Shown here piece after piece: positions 36,399-46,363 of a stretch of 64,000 bases of DNA. Source of the stretch: Candidatus Heimdallarchaeota archaeon (GTDB taxonomy: Archaea; Asgardarchaeota; Heimdallarchaeia; Hodarchaeales; Hodarchaeaceae); assembly GCA_011364965.1 (NCBI GenBank), contig RDOB01000004.1, positions 116,360 to 180,359 of the forward strand, in the 5' to 3' direction. The notes under the pieces were generated by a model. That model saw only the letters and a list, made by a program, of their open reading frames with translations, was not told the DNA's origin and did not search any database. A program made the position numbers and the translations under genes. The first letter of the stretch is position 1, and every line of letters begins with the position of its first letter.

Positions 36399-38321
36399 TC
36401 ACATCTCATCTACTAAAGGAATACCTAGAATTTGTAATACATTTTGCATTATAATATGGAAATCTTTTACTAATTTAATTCTAAATGATTTTAGAGGTTC
36501 AGATTCAGCATTAATCACTCTAGAGGTTTCATAGAAGCGATTAAAAGAGCTAGATAATTCAAAAGCGTATTTTGTGACCTGAATGGGTTGAAACGAATCT
36601 GCAGCTGATTTAATCACTTCTGGAAGACGATATAAGTCAAGAATAAGCTGTTTCTCGTTTAGGGAAATATCGGAATCAACAATTGCAAGTTTTGATTGAA
36701 ATTTCATCTGTTTTGATTTCTCAAGTATTTTTTTAGCTCGAACGTATGAATAAAGAAGAAAAGGACCAGTATCACCTTCCAGAGATGTTGCATCTTCAAT
36801 CCTAAATTTTATTTCAGTTTCTGTAGAGAATTTTGCCAACCAATACCTTAATGCAGCAATAGAAACATTTGTAGTGATTATTCTCTTGTTCTCGGGATGT
36901 TCATCAAGATCCGGCCTTTTAGAGGTAAGTACCTTCATTGCTTCGTCGAATGTATCTTCTAAGACAGCATCAGCCCAGGCTCTTTCCTCATACCAATTAC
37001 CTGATCGACCTGAAAATCGTGCTTGGGGAGCATTCACATGTTTATATGAGAGGTGATATGAATTTCGATATTTATCTTCTAAATCAAGCAACTTAAGAGA
37101 ATAACGGACAATTTCCTGTAAATATTCTTGTTCAACTCCTATCACGTTGCAAACTCTGTCCGCATTACCAAACTTTCTCGTATAAGGAAAATCAATTTCA
37201 TAATCAGTACTAGTCCATAATTCTTTTGTCTTTCCATGCTCATTTTCCTGTTTTAAAAGACTTCTAATTCGTAATTTTGGTGTAACAAGCCCATATTTCC
37301 AAAGTTGTAATCCAACATCGTGTGCAACATACGTTGGGACACCATTTGAGCGAATGAATATTTTTATGGGATTTTTCTTATCTTCAAACTCAGGAAGATG
37401 ACCAAGATATGCAACAAAGCAACCCTCATTCTCCCCTTCCTTTTCCCAGTAAAAATATTCATTTCTTTCTAATAAAGATTGGGCCTCTTCCCAAATGCCT
37501 GATCTGGAGATATCAGATTCCCAAACTAAAAAATCATACGTGATCCCATGTTTCCATGCTGTTTCTAGATTAGAATCCACACATTCTTGGCATATACTTC
37601 GCATAAATCGATAGATGGCGGGATTATTACGCATATCGATCATTACTTGATCGACTTCCTTCCATCTCTGGCTAGCTTCTAAAACAGAATTGCAATGTGA
37701 ATATACCCTCCCTAGCCAGACGTCAAAATTCTCCTTGTAATTCCGACTTATATCAAGGTGAACATTATTTAATAATCCCCAGATCAAGGTGGCCACTTGC
37801 CGACCATAATCATCTATTAAATTTTGAACCTCAACCTCCCATCCGTTCCATTCATATAATCTACTCATAATGTCTCCTAAAATAGCATTTCTAAGGTTCC
37901 CGATATGTAAAGGTTTTACAGGATTTATTGAGGTATGCTCTACTATAATTTTTTTGCCTCTTCCAGAGCTATTTCTTCCGAACTTGTGCTTCTCACGATC
38001 TATTCTCTTATCAAGTATATTAAAAAGATGACGAAAGTCAAAATAGAAGTTTATGTAACCCTTTACAGCTTCAGCATATCTGATTTCTTTTATTTTTTCT
38101 CTGATGGCATTTATTTCGGAGGAGAGTGTTTCAGCGATCTCAAATGGTGATTTTCTTAATGATTTAGCTAGTTTGAACGCGATATTTGACGATCTTTCGC
38201 CAAGTTCTAAGGTGGGAGGAATCTCAATAGACATCTTCAACATTCTTAGAAGTTCTTCATCCATCTCTGTTTGTTTTGAGATAGCTTGAGTTAATGCTTC
38301 AAATAAGAATTCATCTATCAT
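36399..38321 (-). CDS. argS: Arginyl-tRNA synthetase
   Basis: 640 residues from the ATG at 38321; a longer frame to 38402 is open but adds 27 hydrophobic/charged residues unlike the family's N-terminus. The HIGH-type motif is HIGNLRNAILGD, preceded by TSINPVKPLHIGN. FSGRSGNW stands in place of KMSKS, as is usual for ArgRS. The C-terminal DALR anticodon-binding domain (~530-640) contains ALRYWL. Charges tRNA-Arg. First gene of the minus-strand run argS - flippase - egsA - rnhB - phosphohexomutase. Confidence 0.95.
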   Translation of the reverse strand: MIDEFLFEALTQAISKQTEMDEELLRMLKMSIEIPPTLELGERSSNIAFKLAKSLRKSPFEIAETLSSEINAIREKIKEIRYAEAVKGYINFYFDFRHLFNILDKRIDREKHKFGRNSSGRGKKIIVEHTSINPVKPLHIGNLRNAILGDIMSRLYEWNGWEVEVQNLIDDYGRQVATLIWGLLNNVHLDISRNYKENFDVWLGRVYSHCNSVLEASQRWKEVDQVMIDMRNNPAIYRFMRSICQECVDSNLETAWKHGITYDFLVWESDISRSGIWEEAQSLLERNEYFYWEKEGENEGCFVAYLGHLPEFEDKKNPIKIFIRSNGVPTYVAHDVGLQLWKYGLVTPKLRIRSLLKQENEHGKTKELWTSTDYEIDFPYTRKFGNADRVCNVIGVEQEYLQEIVRYSLKLLDLEDKYRNSYHLSYKHVNAPQARFSGRSGNWYEERAWADAVLEDTFDEAMKVLTSKRPDLDEHPENKRIITTNVSIAALRYWLAKFSTETEIKFRIEDATSLEGDTGPFLLYSYVRAKKILEKSKQMKFQSKLAIVDSDISLNEKQLILDLYRLPEVIKSAADSFQPIQVTKYAFELSSSFNRFYETSRVINAESEPLKSFRIKLVKDFHIIMQNVLQILGIPLVDEM

Positions 38322-38573
38322 TAATATGGTCCACCAGATGCTTATGTGTTTCTCTTCTACCTCAGATTCAATTTTTGGTAGAAATATAATTCTATCCTTC
38401 AACCTGATTATATTTTATTTAGTAGGAATTACTATTTGTCAAAAATTGGCTTTAGTTTATTAGTTATTTTAAAATATCACTAGGTATAATCCGCACTAAT
38501 TTCTCTCGGGATTAGAATCTGTATTTCCTTGAGTTTGTGAAATTTCAAAATTAATCATATCTTGCTATGTAAA

Positions 38574-38583
38574 GTATATAAAT
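38574..38583 (+). promoter_or_regulatory. TATA box of the aminotransferase gene
   Basis: GTATATAAAT preceded by purine-rich AAA (BRE-like), about 55-60 bases before the translation start, in a gap with no other role. Confidence 0.45.
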
Positions 38584-38639
38584 TCCTTGAGTAGCTGAAT
38601 CGTTGGATTACTTTTTTGCCATTTTATTGACATTTTGAA

Positions 38640-39911
38640 TTGGAAGAAATATTTATGGTACCACCTTACTATGATAATTTAGCAGAATGGACTAACTTTG
38701 TACCCGAAAGTGAAATTCGTCGTTTATTATTGACGCAAGTTAAATATTATTTTGGTGGAGGTAAACCAGGAAGCCTGCCTATTGAAACCTTCAAAAAAAT
38801 TATGTATCAACTTGCTGACGAACTTGATGAAGATGGTATTAATATCTTGAACTATGGACCCACTAGCGGGATTTCTTCTCTGAAAAAGGTACTTTTTGAC
38901 CGAATGAAAAGAGTAGATGGTATTAATATTCCTAATGGACTTGATGATATTTTAATATCAACAGGTTCTCAACAAATGCTTTATGGACTTCTCGATATAT
39001 TACTCCGCCCTCATGATATTGTAATAATGGCTCGACCCTCATATTTAGGTTTTGTAGTACCCGTTACCAAGCTAGGAGGTGATGTTCTTACTGTTCCATC
39101 CGATATGGATGGTTTAATTCCCGAACATGTTGAAAGTGCTGTCACTCTGAGTGAAAAAAAATTTAATCGTACTCCAAAAGCTATTTATGTAGTTCCAGAT
39201 TCAGACAATCCCAAAGGAACGACTTTACCTGAAAAACGACGCAAACAATTATATGAAATTGCTGTTCAACACGAAATTTTACTAATTGAAGATGCAGCTT
39301 ATCGTGAGATTCAATTTTCCAAAATTCCACCTCCCATTAAGCAGTACGATAAGGAGAACGAGTGGGTAGCGTATTTAAGAACGAGTAGTAAGGAAGCTGC
39401 TGTTCTAAGATTAGGATATTCAGTTCTTCCACCACAAATGATGGATCCTATGATCAAAGATAAAGGGTACCTTGATCTTTGTACACCGACATTGAATCAA
39501 AAAATCCTAGAAATTTACTATTCAAGATTTATTGATGAGGTTTTAGGCTATAATCTGAAGGTTTATGAAGAAAGATGCGATATTATGAGGAAAGTTATAG
39601 ATGAATATTTCCCGACAAACGGAATGCGAACCAATCCTACCGGGGGCTTTTTCTTTTGGTATCAGATGAAGAGTGAAGCGTTTGACTCAGCTAAATTCAT
39701 GGAAGAAGTTGCTATTCCAAATGATGTGCTTTATGTTCCAGGACAAGCGTTTTATCCAATAAAAGGCTATTCAGTTAGTTCAGATGGATCAAAAATGCAG
39801 GGAAATAGAATAAAAACGAATGGAATGCGATTAAGCTTCTCATTCACAACTCCAGATATCATAACTGAGGGTATGGAAAGATTAGGAAAGCTACTTCAGA
39901 AAACTGTGTGA
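38640..39911 (+). CDS. PLP-dependent aminotransferase, class I/II (2-aminoadipate / LysN-like)
   Basis: 423 residues from TTG, or 418 from the ATG at 38655. Fold-type I aminotransferase with YGPTSGISSLK near the N-terminus, PSYLGF, DNPKGTTLPE, IEDAAYREIQF, the Schiff-base lysine in TSSKEAAVLRLGY, and the C-terminal RLSFS arginine that binds the substrate carboxylate. This set is close to LysN/ARO8-type enzymes, which transaminate 2-aminoadipate or aromatic amino acids; the substrate cannot be fixed. The DNPKG (usual NPTG) and SSKEA (usual FSKIL) variations are modest. It has its own TATA box. Confidence 0.87.
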   Translation: MEEIFMVPPYYDNLAEWTNFVPESEIRRLLLTQVKYYFGGGKPGSLPIETFKKIMYQLADELDEDGINILNYGPTSGISSLKKVLFDRMKRVDGINIPNGLDDILISTGSQQMLYGLLDILLRPHDIVIMARPSYLGFVVPVTKLGGDVLTVPSDMDGLIPEHVESAVTLSEKKFNRTPKAIYVVPDSDNPKGTTLPEKRRKQLYEIAVQHEILLIEDAAYREIQFSKIPPPIKQYDKENEWVAYLRTSSKEAAVLRLGYSVLPPQMMDPMIKDKGYLDLCTPTLNQKILEIYYSRFIDEVLGYNLKVYEERCDIMRKVIDEYFPTNGMRTNPTGGFFFWYQMKSEAFDSAKFMEEVAIPNDVLYVPGQAFYPIKGYSVSSDGSKMQGNRIKTNGMRLSFSFTTPDIITEGMERLGKLLQKTV

Positions 39912-39926
39912 AAAACTAAACTTGCC

Positions 39927-41603
39927 TTATGTAAACTTGCCAGGAGTAATATACCAAGTAAAGCCAGGATAAGCTTCTTGCTTTAACTGTCTTTGGAAAA
40001 TATTGCTGATACCGTTTATTCCAGTAAATAACGCAAGATCTAGCCAATTCCAAGATACTTCTTGAGCTTTCTTCCTTGGAGCGAATCGTCCATAATTGTG
40101 AGAAAGCATTAACTCAAGATTTAAGATTTCTTTGCGTAATTTTCGATTTTGAGGCATAGATTTCAGTGTTTCTTGTTTTTCAGTTAAGAACGCTAGGATC
40201 TTCTTATGTTGGTTCTCTAGATTTATTCTCATGCTTTCTAGGGCAGATCTTACAATACTTGGCTCTGAAGCTTGATTATAATCTCTAAAAACATTGTACA
40301 CTTCAGGAGTAAGCATTGGAGTGTTGATATCTGACGCGCTTTTCTCTCCCCAAGGGGTACTATAATAAAACCGATTAGATCTTAATAACACAGGGGGATT
40401 AATTCCAAGACGTCTCATAGTGGGAATAACAGCAGAATAATAGCTTGTTTCTCCTGGTCCGCCCACATGAGCCAAGAGAGGGAATGAATAATTGTTTACT
40501 ATTGCACGAGAATCCGAACGAGGTGTCAGAGAATGTTTTACCTCACTCAAATCTGGTTTTTTTTCGTTATAAGAAAATGAGTAGTCCTCGGTGCATACCC
40601 TACATTTTCCAGAGAGTACGCCAGGAGATATAATATTCAATTGGACTCTTGTTTTAGTAGGACATTTTAAGCACTCCAAGAAAAATGGAACATAACTATC
40701 TTCACGATGAGTTAAACCTGGGATAAGCTTCAGTGATGTGATCCTTGTATGATAGGTATTTAGTGTTTCAATGTACAGTTCGCGGTTTTTTTCTGTAATT
40801 AAAAATTCAAATGCAGGTAAAACAATTTCTCTGTACTCTAAATCACTGGAAGGAGTTAGAAACACACTTAGATTATTTCGGAGGTTAAATAATTGAGTCC
40901 AAATTAGTTGTGTCCAATATGAGAAATTATTTGACCGCAATGCAGTTTCGTAAACCAAGTCATACCAGTTGAGAAATCTTTCGAGTAGTAATTGCCTTAA
41001 ATCCAGACGTACCTTAGATTCCTTCATTAATGCACGAATATTCTCCTGAATTTTGGCTTTGATGTCATGCAACCAATCTTCACTTGGTACTGGAACTTGA
41101 TGCATTGGGGTACCTTCAGGAACATTCCAATCAGGATGAGATACAGTCAATCCAGTTGGAGAATTGGCTTGAGGAAAACGCGTGATAGTCAGTTCGTTTT
41201 GTATTGAATCATGATCCCCGATATAGAAAAGCGTTCCAATATTAAGTATTTTCCCAAGCCAATCTGAATATGCGACTTTACTGATTAGGAATAAAGACCC
41301 TCCAAGTAAGAGAGGTTGATGCCCAACATCAAGAAATCCATGGTTTACCAGATCAAGGCTATTTTGCACGCTTCTAGTGAAAGTTCCGTATTTTCGATGA
41401 TTTTTTTTGACAATTTTCCGGAATTTTTCTACATTATGATCGTAAGAAGCAAAATCTATCTGTTTTTGCCTTTGCTCCATTGTTTTTATGAGATTTTGAA
41501 AATTTGATGGTATATCTCCCCAGAAATCCATACTATATTCAGTTGGATTTCCTAGAGCTGCTCCCCGATAAATATCCAATAAAGAAGAGAACTGATTTTG
41601 CAA
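39927..41603 (-). CDS. BshC-like protein (bacillithiol cysteine-ligase family) with zinc-ribbon insert
   Basis: 558 residues. The N-terminal third aligns by eye with BshC: KYGTFTRSVQ, then GHQPLLLGGSLFLISKVAYSDWL for the GQQxGLxxGPLYTxxK block, then TLFYIGDHDSIQNEL for the WIAxEDHDxxEI block. The C-terminal part has HVGGPGETSYYSAV...LGINPPVLLRSN for AGPGExxYWxQL...MPxxxPR. In the middle lies a CLKCP...CRVC zinc ribbon (~325-350) not found in BshC. In Bacillus, BshC adds cysteine to GlcN-malate. No bshA or bshB is near, so another amide or thiol ligation is possible. Confidence 0.65.
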   Translation of the reverse strand: MQNQFSSLLDIYRGAALGNPTEYSMDFWGDIPSNFQNLIKTMEQRQKQIDFASYDHNVEKFRKIVKKNHRKYGTFTRSVQNSLDLVNHGFLDVGHQPLLLGGSLFLISKVAYSDWLGKILNIGTLFYIGDHDSIQNELTITRFPQANSPTGLTVSHPDWNVPEGTPMHQVPVPSEDWLHDIKAKIQENIRALMKESKVRLDLRQLLLERFLNWYDLVYETALRSNNFSYWTQLIWTQLFNLRNNLSVFLTPSSDLEYREIVLPAFEFLITEKNRELYIETLNTYHTRITSLKLIPGLTHREDSYVPFFLECLKCPTKTRVQLNIISPGVLSGKCRVCTEDYSFSYNEKKPDLSEVKHSLTPRSDSRAIVNNYSFPLLAHVGGPGETSYYSAVIPTMRRLGINPPVLLRSNRFYYSTPWGEKSASDINTPMLTPEVYNVFRDYNQASEPSIVRSALESMRINLENQHKKILAFLTEKQETLKSMPQNRKLRKEILNLELMLSHNYGRFAPRKKAQEVSWNWLDLALFTGINGISNIFQRQLKQEAYPGFTWYITPGKFT

Positions 41604-41772
41604 TTCAGCAGACCTCAGAAGTTTAACTCATATGAGAATTCAAAATGATATATTTTGTGCAAACTTCATAATGATTCTGCCTAAAATAATACACATACTT
41701 AACCACCATGGTTATTATTATACACTCACTGATTCCTAAACGATTTCAAGAAAGAATGGGGTTTGAAAATTC

Positions 41773-41780
41773 TTTTATAC
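41773..41780 (+). promoter_or_regulatory. Probable TATA box of the pilin-like giant
   Basis: TTTTATAC, about 113 bases before the TTG start, in an AT-rich gap of 289 bases between divergent genes. Confidence 0.35.
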
Positions 41781-41892
41781 TCTAAACCTAGAAATTAATT
41801 AAATAGTAAGTTATCCTAGGCTTCTACCCAGTAGAATTCTTTAGGACACAATTACTTGTTTATTAACCCAATTTATTTGGAGAGATTGTTAT

Positions 41893-44800
41893 TTGATTCG
41901 AATCGCACGGTTAGCAAAGAATAAAAAGCGAGCTATTTCTCCTGTCATTGCAGTAATTTTATTAATCGGATTAGCGGTTGCGGCGAGCGCGGCAATATTT
42001 CTTGTTGTCCTTCCCTTACTTCAACCCACAAGTAATCTTGAAATGAATGATGCATACATCATTTATGATACAGATTATACGGTTGCTGCTGATGAAGGAG
42101 AGGGCTATGGAAAAGGTACTGTAAGTTTATCTAATGCAGGAACTGGCTCAATAAAGATAAAGGATATTCAAATTTATTATGCGACAAGTTTTGTAGTAGC
42201 AGATTGGACAGAAATTACCGAAGCGGTAAGTATTCAAGATATTTCAGTGAATAATCCATATGTACTAGATCCACTAACTACCACCGAGGAATTGACAATT
42301 CGTTTTCCGCTCCCTGAAAGAAATGATAATAATACAGTAGCATATAAAATCATTGTTACTCCCACTCAAGGTTCTAGTTTGGATACAACTAAAGTAACGA
42401 GCGTTTCTGAAACAGATATGGAATTATTGGCTGATCGACCCCAGATTTCTTTTACAGGATCATTAGGAACTATTCGTCGAACACGACAGATAGCTCCCAC
42501 AAGTGTTACAGACAATTCACAGATCAAAAATGTAGTATATGAGGTTTATAACGCTGTTGAAACACTAGTTAGAACCAAAACGATTACTCAATCCCTTTGG
42601 CGTTGGCAATGGAATACATTCAATTTTTCTTCTGAAGGATTGGATAATGGATCATATACTATGAAAATAACAGTAAATGATTATGCAGGATTGTCAAACT
42701 TTGTTAACGTCCCACTATTTACAATTGATAATGATTACGAGGAACCTAAAATCACAAATGTACAAGGATTAAGTACTAAAAATGGAATTGGAATTGCAGA
42801 AGTAGGCGAGTTTTATGCGGTAAGTGCAACGATCACAGATTCAGGTTCAGCTGTTTCCAGTGTTTCTGAAGCCTATATCTACTATAAATTGGATGATGGA
42901 GGTACAACCTATTCCATTGCTTCTATGACTCAGGGTACTGGTGATACGTGGACTGGTAATATTCCTGGTGCATTTATTGGGACAGCCGCATTAGCAAATA
43001 ATCTTACATTTTATCTCAAAGCCATAGATGATGATAGTAACGAAAAAAGTACAGGTTCAAATTTTGCAGAGGTCAAGGATACAACTTCTCCAAATTTCAT
43101 CACTCATATATTCCAAGGAGAAACTATTGAAAGCCAAACAACCTTAGTAGGAGACGAAGGTACGACTTTGAGCCTTTCAGTCGAAGTATCTGATAAAGAC
43201 AGTGTGAATCAAGTAAATTTGGTCTGGCGAGAGCGAAATGATATCGGAATTCAATCGGTTGGACCTTGGATTGTATCAAATAATATCTCCGTGTCAGGTA
43301 ATGTTTACAATTTTCGACTTCCTGCTCTCAATGTCACTCTAGATGGTCTAGAATATTATTTCAATGCATCTGATCCCTCCAATAATATTGCATATGAAGG
43401 TAATGGTGCCTCTCCTTACAGAATCAGAGTATATGATGAAGCAAGTCCAATTATCACTATTCAGAGTACCGTGCCAGCTACTATTACTGAAGGAACTGAT
43501 CTAACAGTAAGTGCAAGTATTATTGATAATGATCCCTCCTTTAGCTGGACTGGATTTGAAACAGGAACTGTTCTTTTAGGAATTAAAAGACCTGGTGAAT
43601 CCGTTTATACGAACTTCGATATGACTCATACGAGTGGAGATTCTAGTATTGGGGAAACTCCCATTTGGGAAATCGTGATTGATGGCGCTAATTTCTCTTA
43701 TAATATCTTACCAGTACTAATCAGAATACAAGCCATAGATGATAGTGGAGAAAGTGATCTACAAGATGAGAGTATTGCGGTTTCTGACGCGGGAGAACCA
43801 AATCTTAGCCTAAGTAATGATGCAGTAAGTGGTGCAGACAATCATTTGTTAAACTTTGACATTATAAATGGACAAAATGCTGCTGCGGCTACAATTACAG
43901 ATATAAAAGTCAGGTTATTATCAAATGGAAAAACAATTGTGTCTGGGGATCCTTTAATAGTTCAAATTGACACTGGAGTCACTGTATGGCAAAATGATAC
44001 AAATACTGAAGGAGCAAATAATACCATTATTGCCCTAGATTCAACTGTGAGTATTTCGGGTGGAACTTCAAAGACATTCACGCTGACCTATGCGAACAGT
44101 ACGACTGGAAATTACGATTTGTATGATTTAACGGTATCTGTGACTCTTTATTTCGAGTATGGTGTTGAACCATATACAGGATCTAAACAACTTGCAGAGT
44201 TTGACACGCCAATTACCCAAACTGTTCCAGTAGTACAAACTAGGTATATGCGTAGCAATACCCAAATCATTAACGGGAAAACGGGCTATGAACTAGGCAC
44301 ATCTCTAACTGGATCCATTCATTTATCTGATGGTACTTCAACTTACTCTAGTGATCTAGCTGTTACTTGGGGAATCCAGGTTTACATCCGTCATTCAGAT
44401 TTTAGTCAAAATCTAATTTCTGGTGGCATTGTCGCAACTGTACAGAGACCTGCTGGTGGGGATGCTGCAGGTATACAAAATAATTATTGGAACTGCCCTG
44501 AAACATCATTAACCACTTCTGACGCGATTCTAGTACAGGTTTGGTGTCAAGTTGGTGGTAACAGTCCAGAATTACAAGCTGAATTTATCACAAACCAACT
44601 AGGCGCAGCTAAGCTAGATTCAGCTACATGGAATGTTTATTATTATACAGAAAGAGACAGAGGTGGTGGTTTCTTTAGCAGAACAACTACAGCATACTTC
44701 CATTGGGGTGAAAGCATTTACAATAGCCGGATTGAGGGTTTCCAGTATAGTACTTACGGTGGTGGCGGTGCAGGGGAAATCAGTTATCTGCTTAAATCTG

Positions 44801-44943
44801 ATACTCCACAATCACCTATTCTAGAAACTAGCATATTTCTCGAGAGTATTATAGAGAAGAATCGAAGCTCTCTAATAATATTTTTTGACAAACTGATAGC
44901 AAATACCCTTCAAGATCTCCCCTCTAAACCCCTCTTTTTTTAA
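41893..44943 (+). CDS. Giant pilin-like surface protein with Ig-like repeats
   Basis: 1016 residues, TTG start. The N-terminus KKRAISPVIAVILLIGLAVAA (in short, RAISPVIA followed by a hydrophobic helix, ~14-40) is the archaeal type IV pilin/archaellin class III signal, cut just before the helix by a PibD/FlaK-like peptidase. The rest is beta-rich with Ig-like or CARDB-like repeats (~180-640), marked by repeated DDS/DNDY turns, then a C-terminal domain rich in T, N and Y. No membrane anchor follows, so it is likely assembled into or onto a pilus or stays anchored by the pilin helix. About five times ordinary pilin size. Confidence 0.8.
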   Translation: MIRIARLAKNKKRAISPVIAVILLIGLAVAASAAIFLVVLPLLQPTSNLEMNDAYIIYDTDYTVAADEGEGYGKGTVSLSNAGTGSIKIKDIQIYYATSFVVADWTEITEAVSIQDISVNNPYVLDPLTTTEELTIRFPLPERNDNNTVAYKIIVTPTQGSSLDTTKVTSVSETDMELLADRPQISFTGSLGTIRRTRQIAPTSVTDNSQIKNVVYEVYNAVETLVRTKTITQSLWRWQWNTFNFSSEGLDNGSYTMKITVNDYAGLSNFVNVPLFTIDNDYEEPKITNVQGLSTKNGIGIAEVGEFYAVSATITDSGSAVSSVSEAYIYYKLDDGGTTYSIASMTQGTGDTWTGNIPGAFIGTAALANNLTFYLKAIDDDSNEKSTGSNFAEVKDTTSPNFITHIFQGETIESQTTLVGDEGTTLSLSVEVSDKDSVNQVNLVWRERNDIGIQSVGPWIVSNNISVSGNVYNFRLPALNVTLDGLEYYFNASDPSNNIAYEGNGASPYRIRVYDEASPIITIQSTVPATITEGTDLTVSASIIDNDPSFSWTGFETGTVLLGIKRPGESVYTNFDMTHTSGDSSIGETPIWEIVIDGANFSYNILPVLIRIQAIDDSGESDLQDESIAVSDAGEPNLSLSNDAVSGADNHLLNFDIINGQNAAAATITDIKVRLLSNGKTIVSGDPLIVQIDTGVTVWQNDTNTEGANNTIIALDSTVSISGGTSKTFTLTYANSTTGNYDLYDLTVSVTLYFEYGVEPYTGSKQLAEFDTPITQTVPVVQTRYMRSNTQIINGKTGYELGTSLTGSIHLSDGTSTYSSDLAVTWGIQVYIRHSDFSQNLISGGIVATVQRPAGGDAAGIQNNYWNCPETSLTTSDAILVQVWCQVGGNSPELQAEFITNQLGAAKLDSATWNVYYYTERDRGGGFFSRTTTAYFHWGESIYNSRIEGFQYSTYGGGGAGEISYLLKSDTPQSPILETSIFLESIIEKNRSSLIIFFDKLIANTLQDLPSKPLFF

Positions 44944-44975
44944 TTCCAACGATTTGAATAAGAGAAGTAATTAAC

Positions 44976-44999
44976 CTTCTCTCCTCTCTTTCTTTTTTA
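44976..44999 (+). terminator. Pyrimidine/T-rich terminator after the surface protein
   Basis: CTTCTCTCCTCTCTTTCTTTTTTA-type tract about 35 bases after the stop at 44943. It is T-rich on the coding strand with a final run of six T. Confidence 0.4.
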
Positions 45000-45069
45000 T
45001 AAATAATTATAAAGTTGATTGTCTATTTTATCTTTACACGGATAACGGGGATTAATTGAGTAGAGAAAT

Positions 45070-46311
45070 ATGAATTACTGTGACTTAGCTATCATTGGAG
45101 CAGGGCCCGTTGGTAGTTTAGCTGCTTGGGCCAGTAATAAGTCCTCAGGGGATCTTTCTGTTAAAATATTTGAAAAGCGTCCCAAAATAGGGACTCCTGT
45201 TCATTGCTCTGGCCTAATGTCGATTAAGGGGTTACAGCGACTCAGTTTAACCTCTGAAACTTTAAAAAATAACTTAGGATTTAACGAGATAAGACGAGCT
45301 AAATTTGTTGCTCCTGATCATACTTGCTTGGAAATAAACAGGGGGAAAAATGCAATGGTGGTTCTGAATAGAGAAGTTTTTGATAGATATCTTGCCAATC
45401 GCGCCAATCAAGTAGGTTGCGAAATTAATTTAAATCATCTAGTTGATAATTTAACATACAACCAAGATCATTGGAAAATTTCAGTTAAAGAGGGAAAGGA
45501 AAAAATTCTAATTAAAACTAAAATAGTAATTCTCTCTGAAGGGATAAATGGAACATTAACGAGATCTCTTGGTTTAAAACCACCAAAAAAACAATGGACA
45601 ATTCCTGCCATTCAATATGAATTTGAAAAGGCAAAGAACATTGAACCTGATTGCGTGGAGCTATATTTTGGAGAAAAATATGCCCCGGGATTTTTTGCAT
45701 GGGCTATACCAATTAGTGAATCGTCTATACGTCTTGGAGTGGGCGTTAAACGCGCATATTCAGGTTTTACGCGGAGATTTCTTCAGAATTTTCTTCAACA
45801 TCCATTAATTCAGCCAAGAATTAAAAATGCAAACCTCATCAAAACTTACGGGGGAGTAATAAGTGCATCAGGGCCTATCCCCAGAACTTACAAGAAGAAT
45901 TTGATGATTGTAGGAGATGCAGCTGGACAAACAAAAGCCACAACTGGAGGAGGAGTAAACGTTGGAGGATTTTGTGGTATAATTGCTGGTTCAGTTGCAC
46001 GAAAAATCCTTGATGGTTCACCTATAACCTGTAAAGAGTATGAAAAGAACTGGAAATCTTATTTTGAGCCTGATTTAACACTTATGAAAATTTTTAGGCG
46101 AATAATGACTCCCCTCTCTGATAATTCTTGGAATGATATTATAAAGATCGCTAAAGAAACGGATATTGGAGAAAAACTGAATAATAGCGAAATAGATCTG
46201 CATGGAGTGGGATTAGCAAAGTATTCACTACAACCTAATATTCTAGCTAAGGGGTTTAGATTAATTCCTCAAATGTGTTTAAGTGCTTTAAAAGGTTTCT
46301 TTGGCAAATAA
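45070..46311 (+). CDS. Geranylgeranyl reductase family flavoprotein (archaeal lipid saturation)
   Basis: 413 residues. FAD-binding IIGAGPVGS (8-16), then FEKRPKIGTPVHCSGLMS, a geranylgeranyl reductase family signature with the conserved Cys loop. The second dinucleotide motif is MIVGDAAGQTKATTGGGV, the conserved flavin-binding GDAA segment. Family members reduce double bonds of geranylgeranyl groups on archaeal ether lipids or on chlorophyll/quinones. In this context the substrate is probably digeranylgeranylglycerophospholipid. It is a single gene between the T-rich terminator and the convergent alpha-solenoid gene. Confidence 0.88.
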   Translation: MNYCDLAIIGAGPVGSLAAWASNKSSGDLSVKIFEKRPKIGTPVHCSGLMSIKGLQRLSLTSETLKNNLGFNEIRRAKFVAPDHTCLEINRGKNAMVVLNREVFDRYLANRANQVGCEINLNHLVDNLTYNQDHWKISVKEGKEKILIKTKIVILSEGINGTLTRSLGLKPPKKQWTIPAIQYEFEKAKNIEPDCVELYFGEKYAPGFFAWAIPISESSIRLGVGVKRAYSGFTRRFLQNFLQHPLIQPRIKNANLIKTYGGVISASGPIPRTYKKNLMIVGDAAGQTKATTGGGVNVGGFCGIIAGSVARKILDGSPITCKEYEKNWKSYFEPDLTLMKIFRRIMTPLSDNSWNDIIKIAKETDIGEKLNNSEIDLHGVGLAKYSLQPNILAKGFRLIPQMCLSALKGFFGK

Positions 46312-46363
46312 AACTCTTATTAAATAGAAAACCAGAAAAAGAAAATAAAAAAGATGATAAAAC

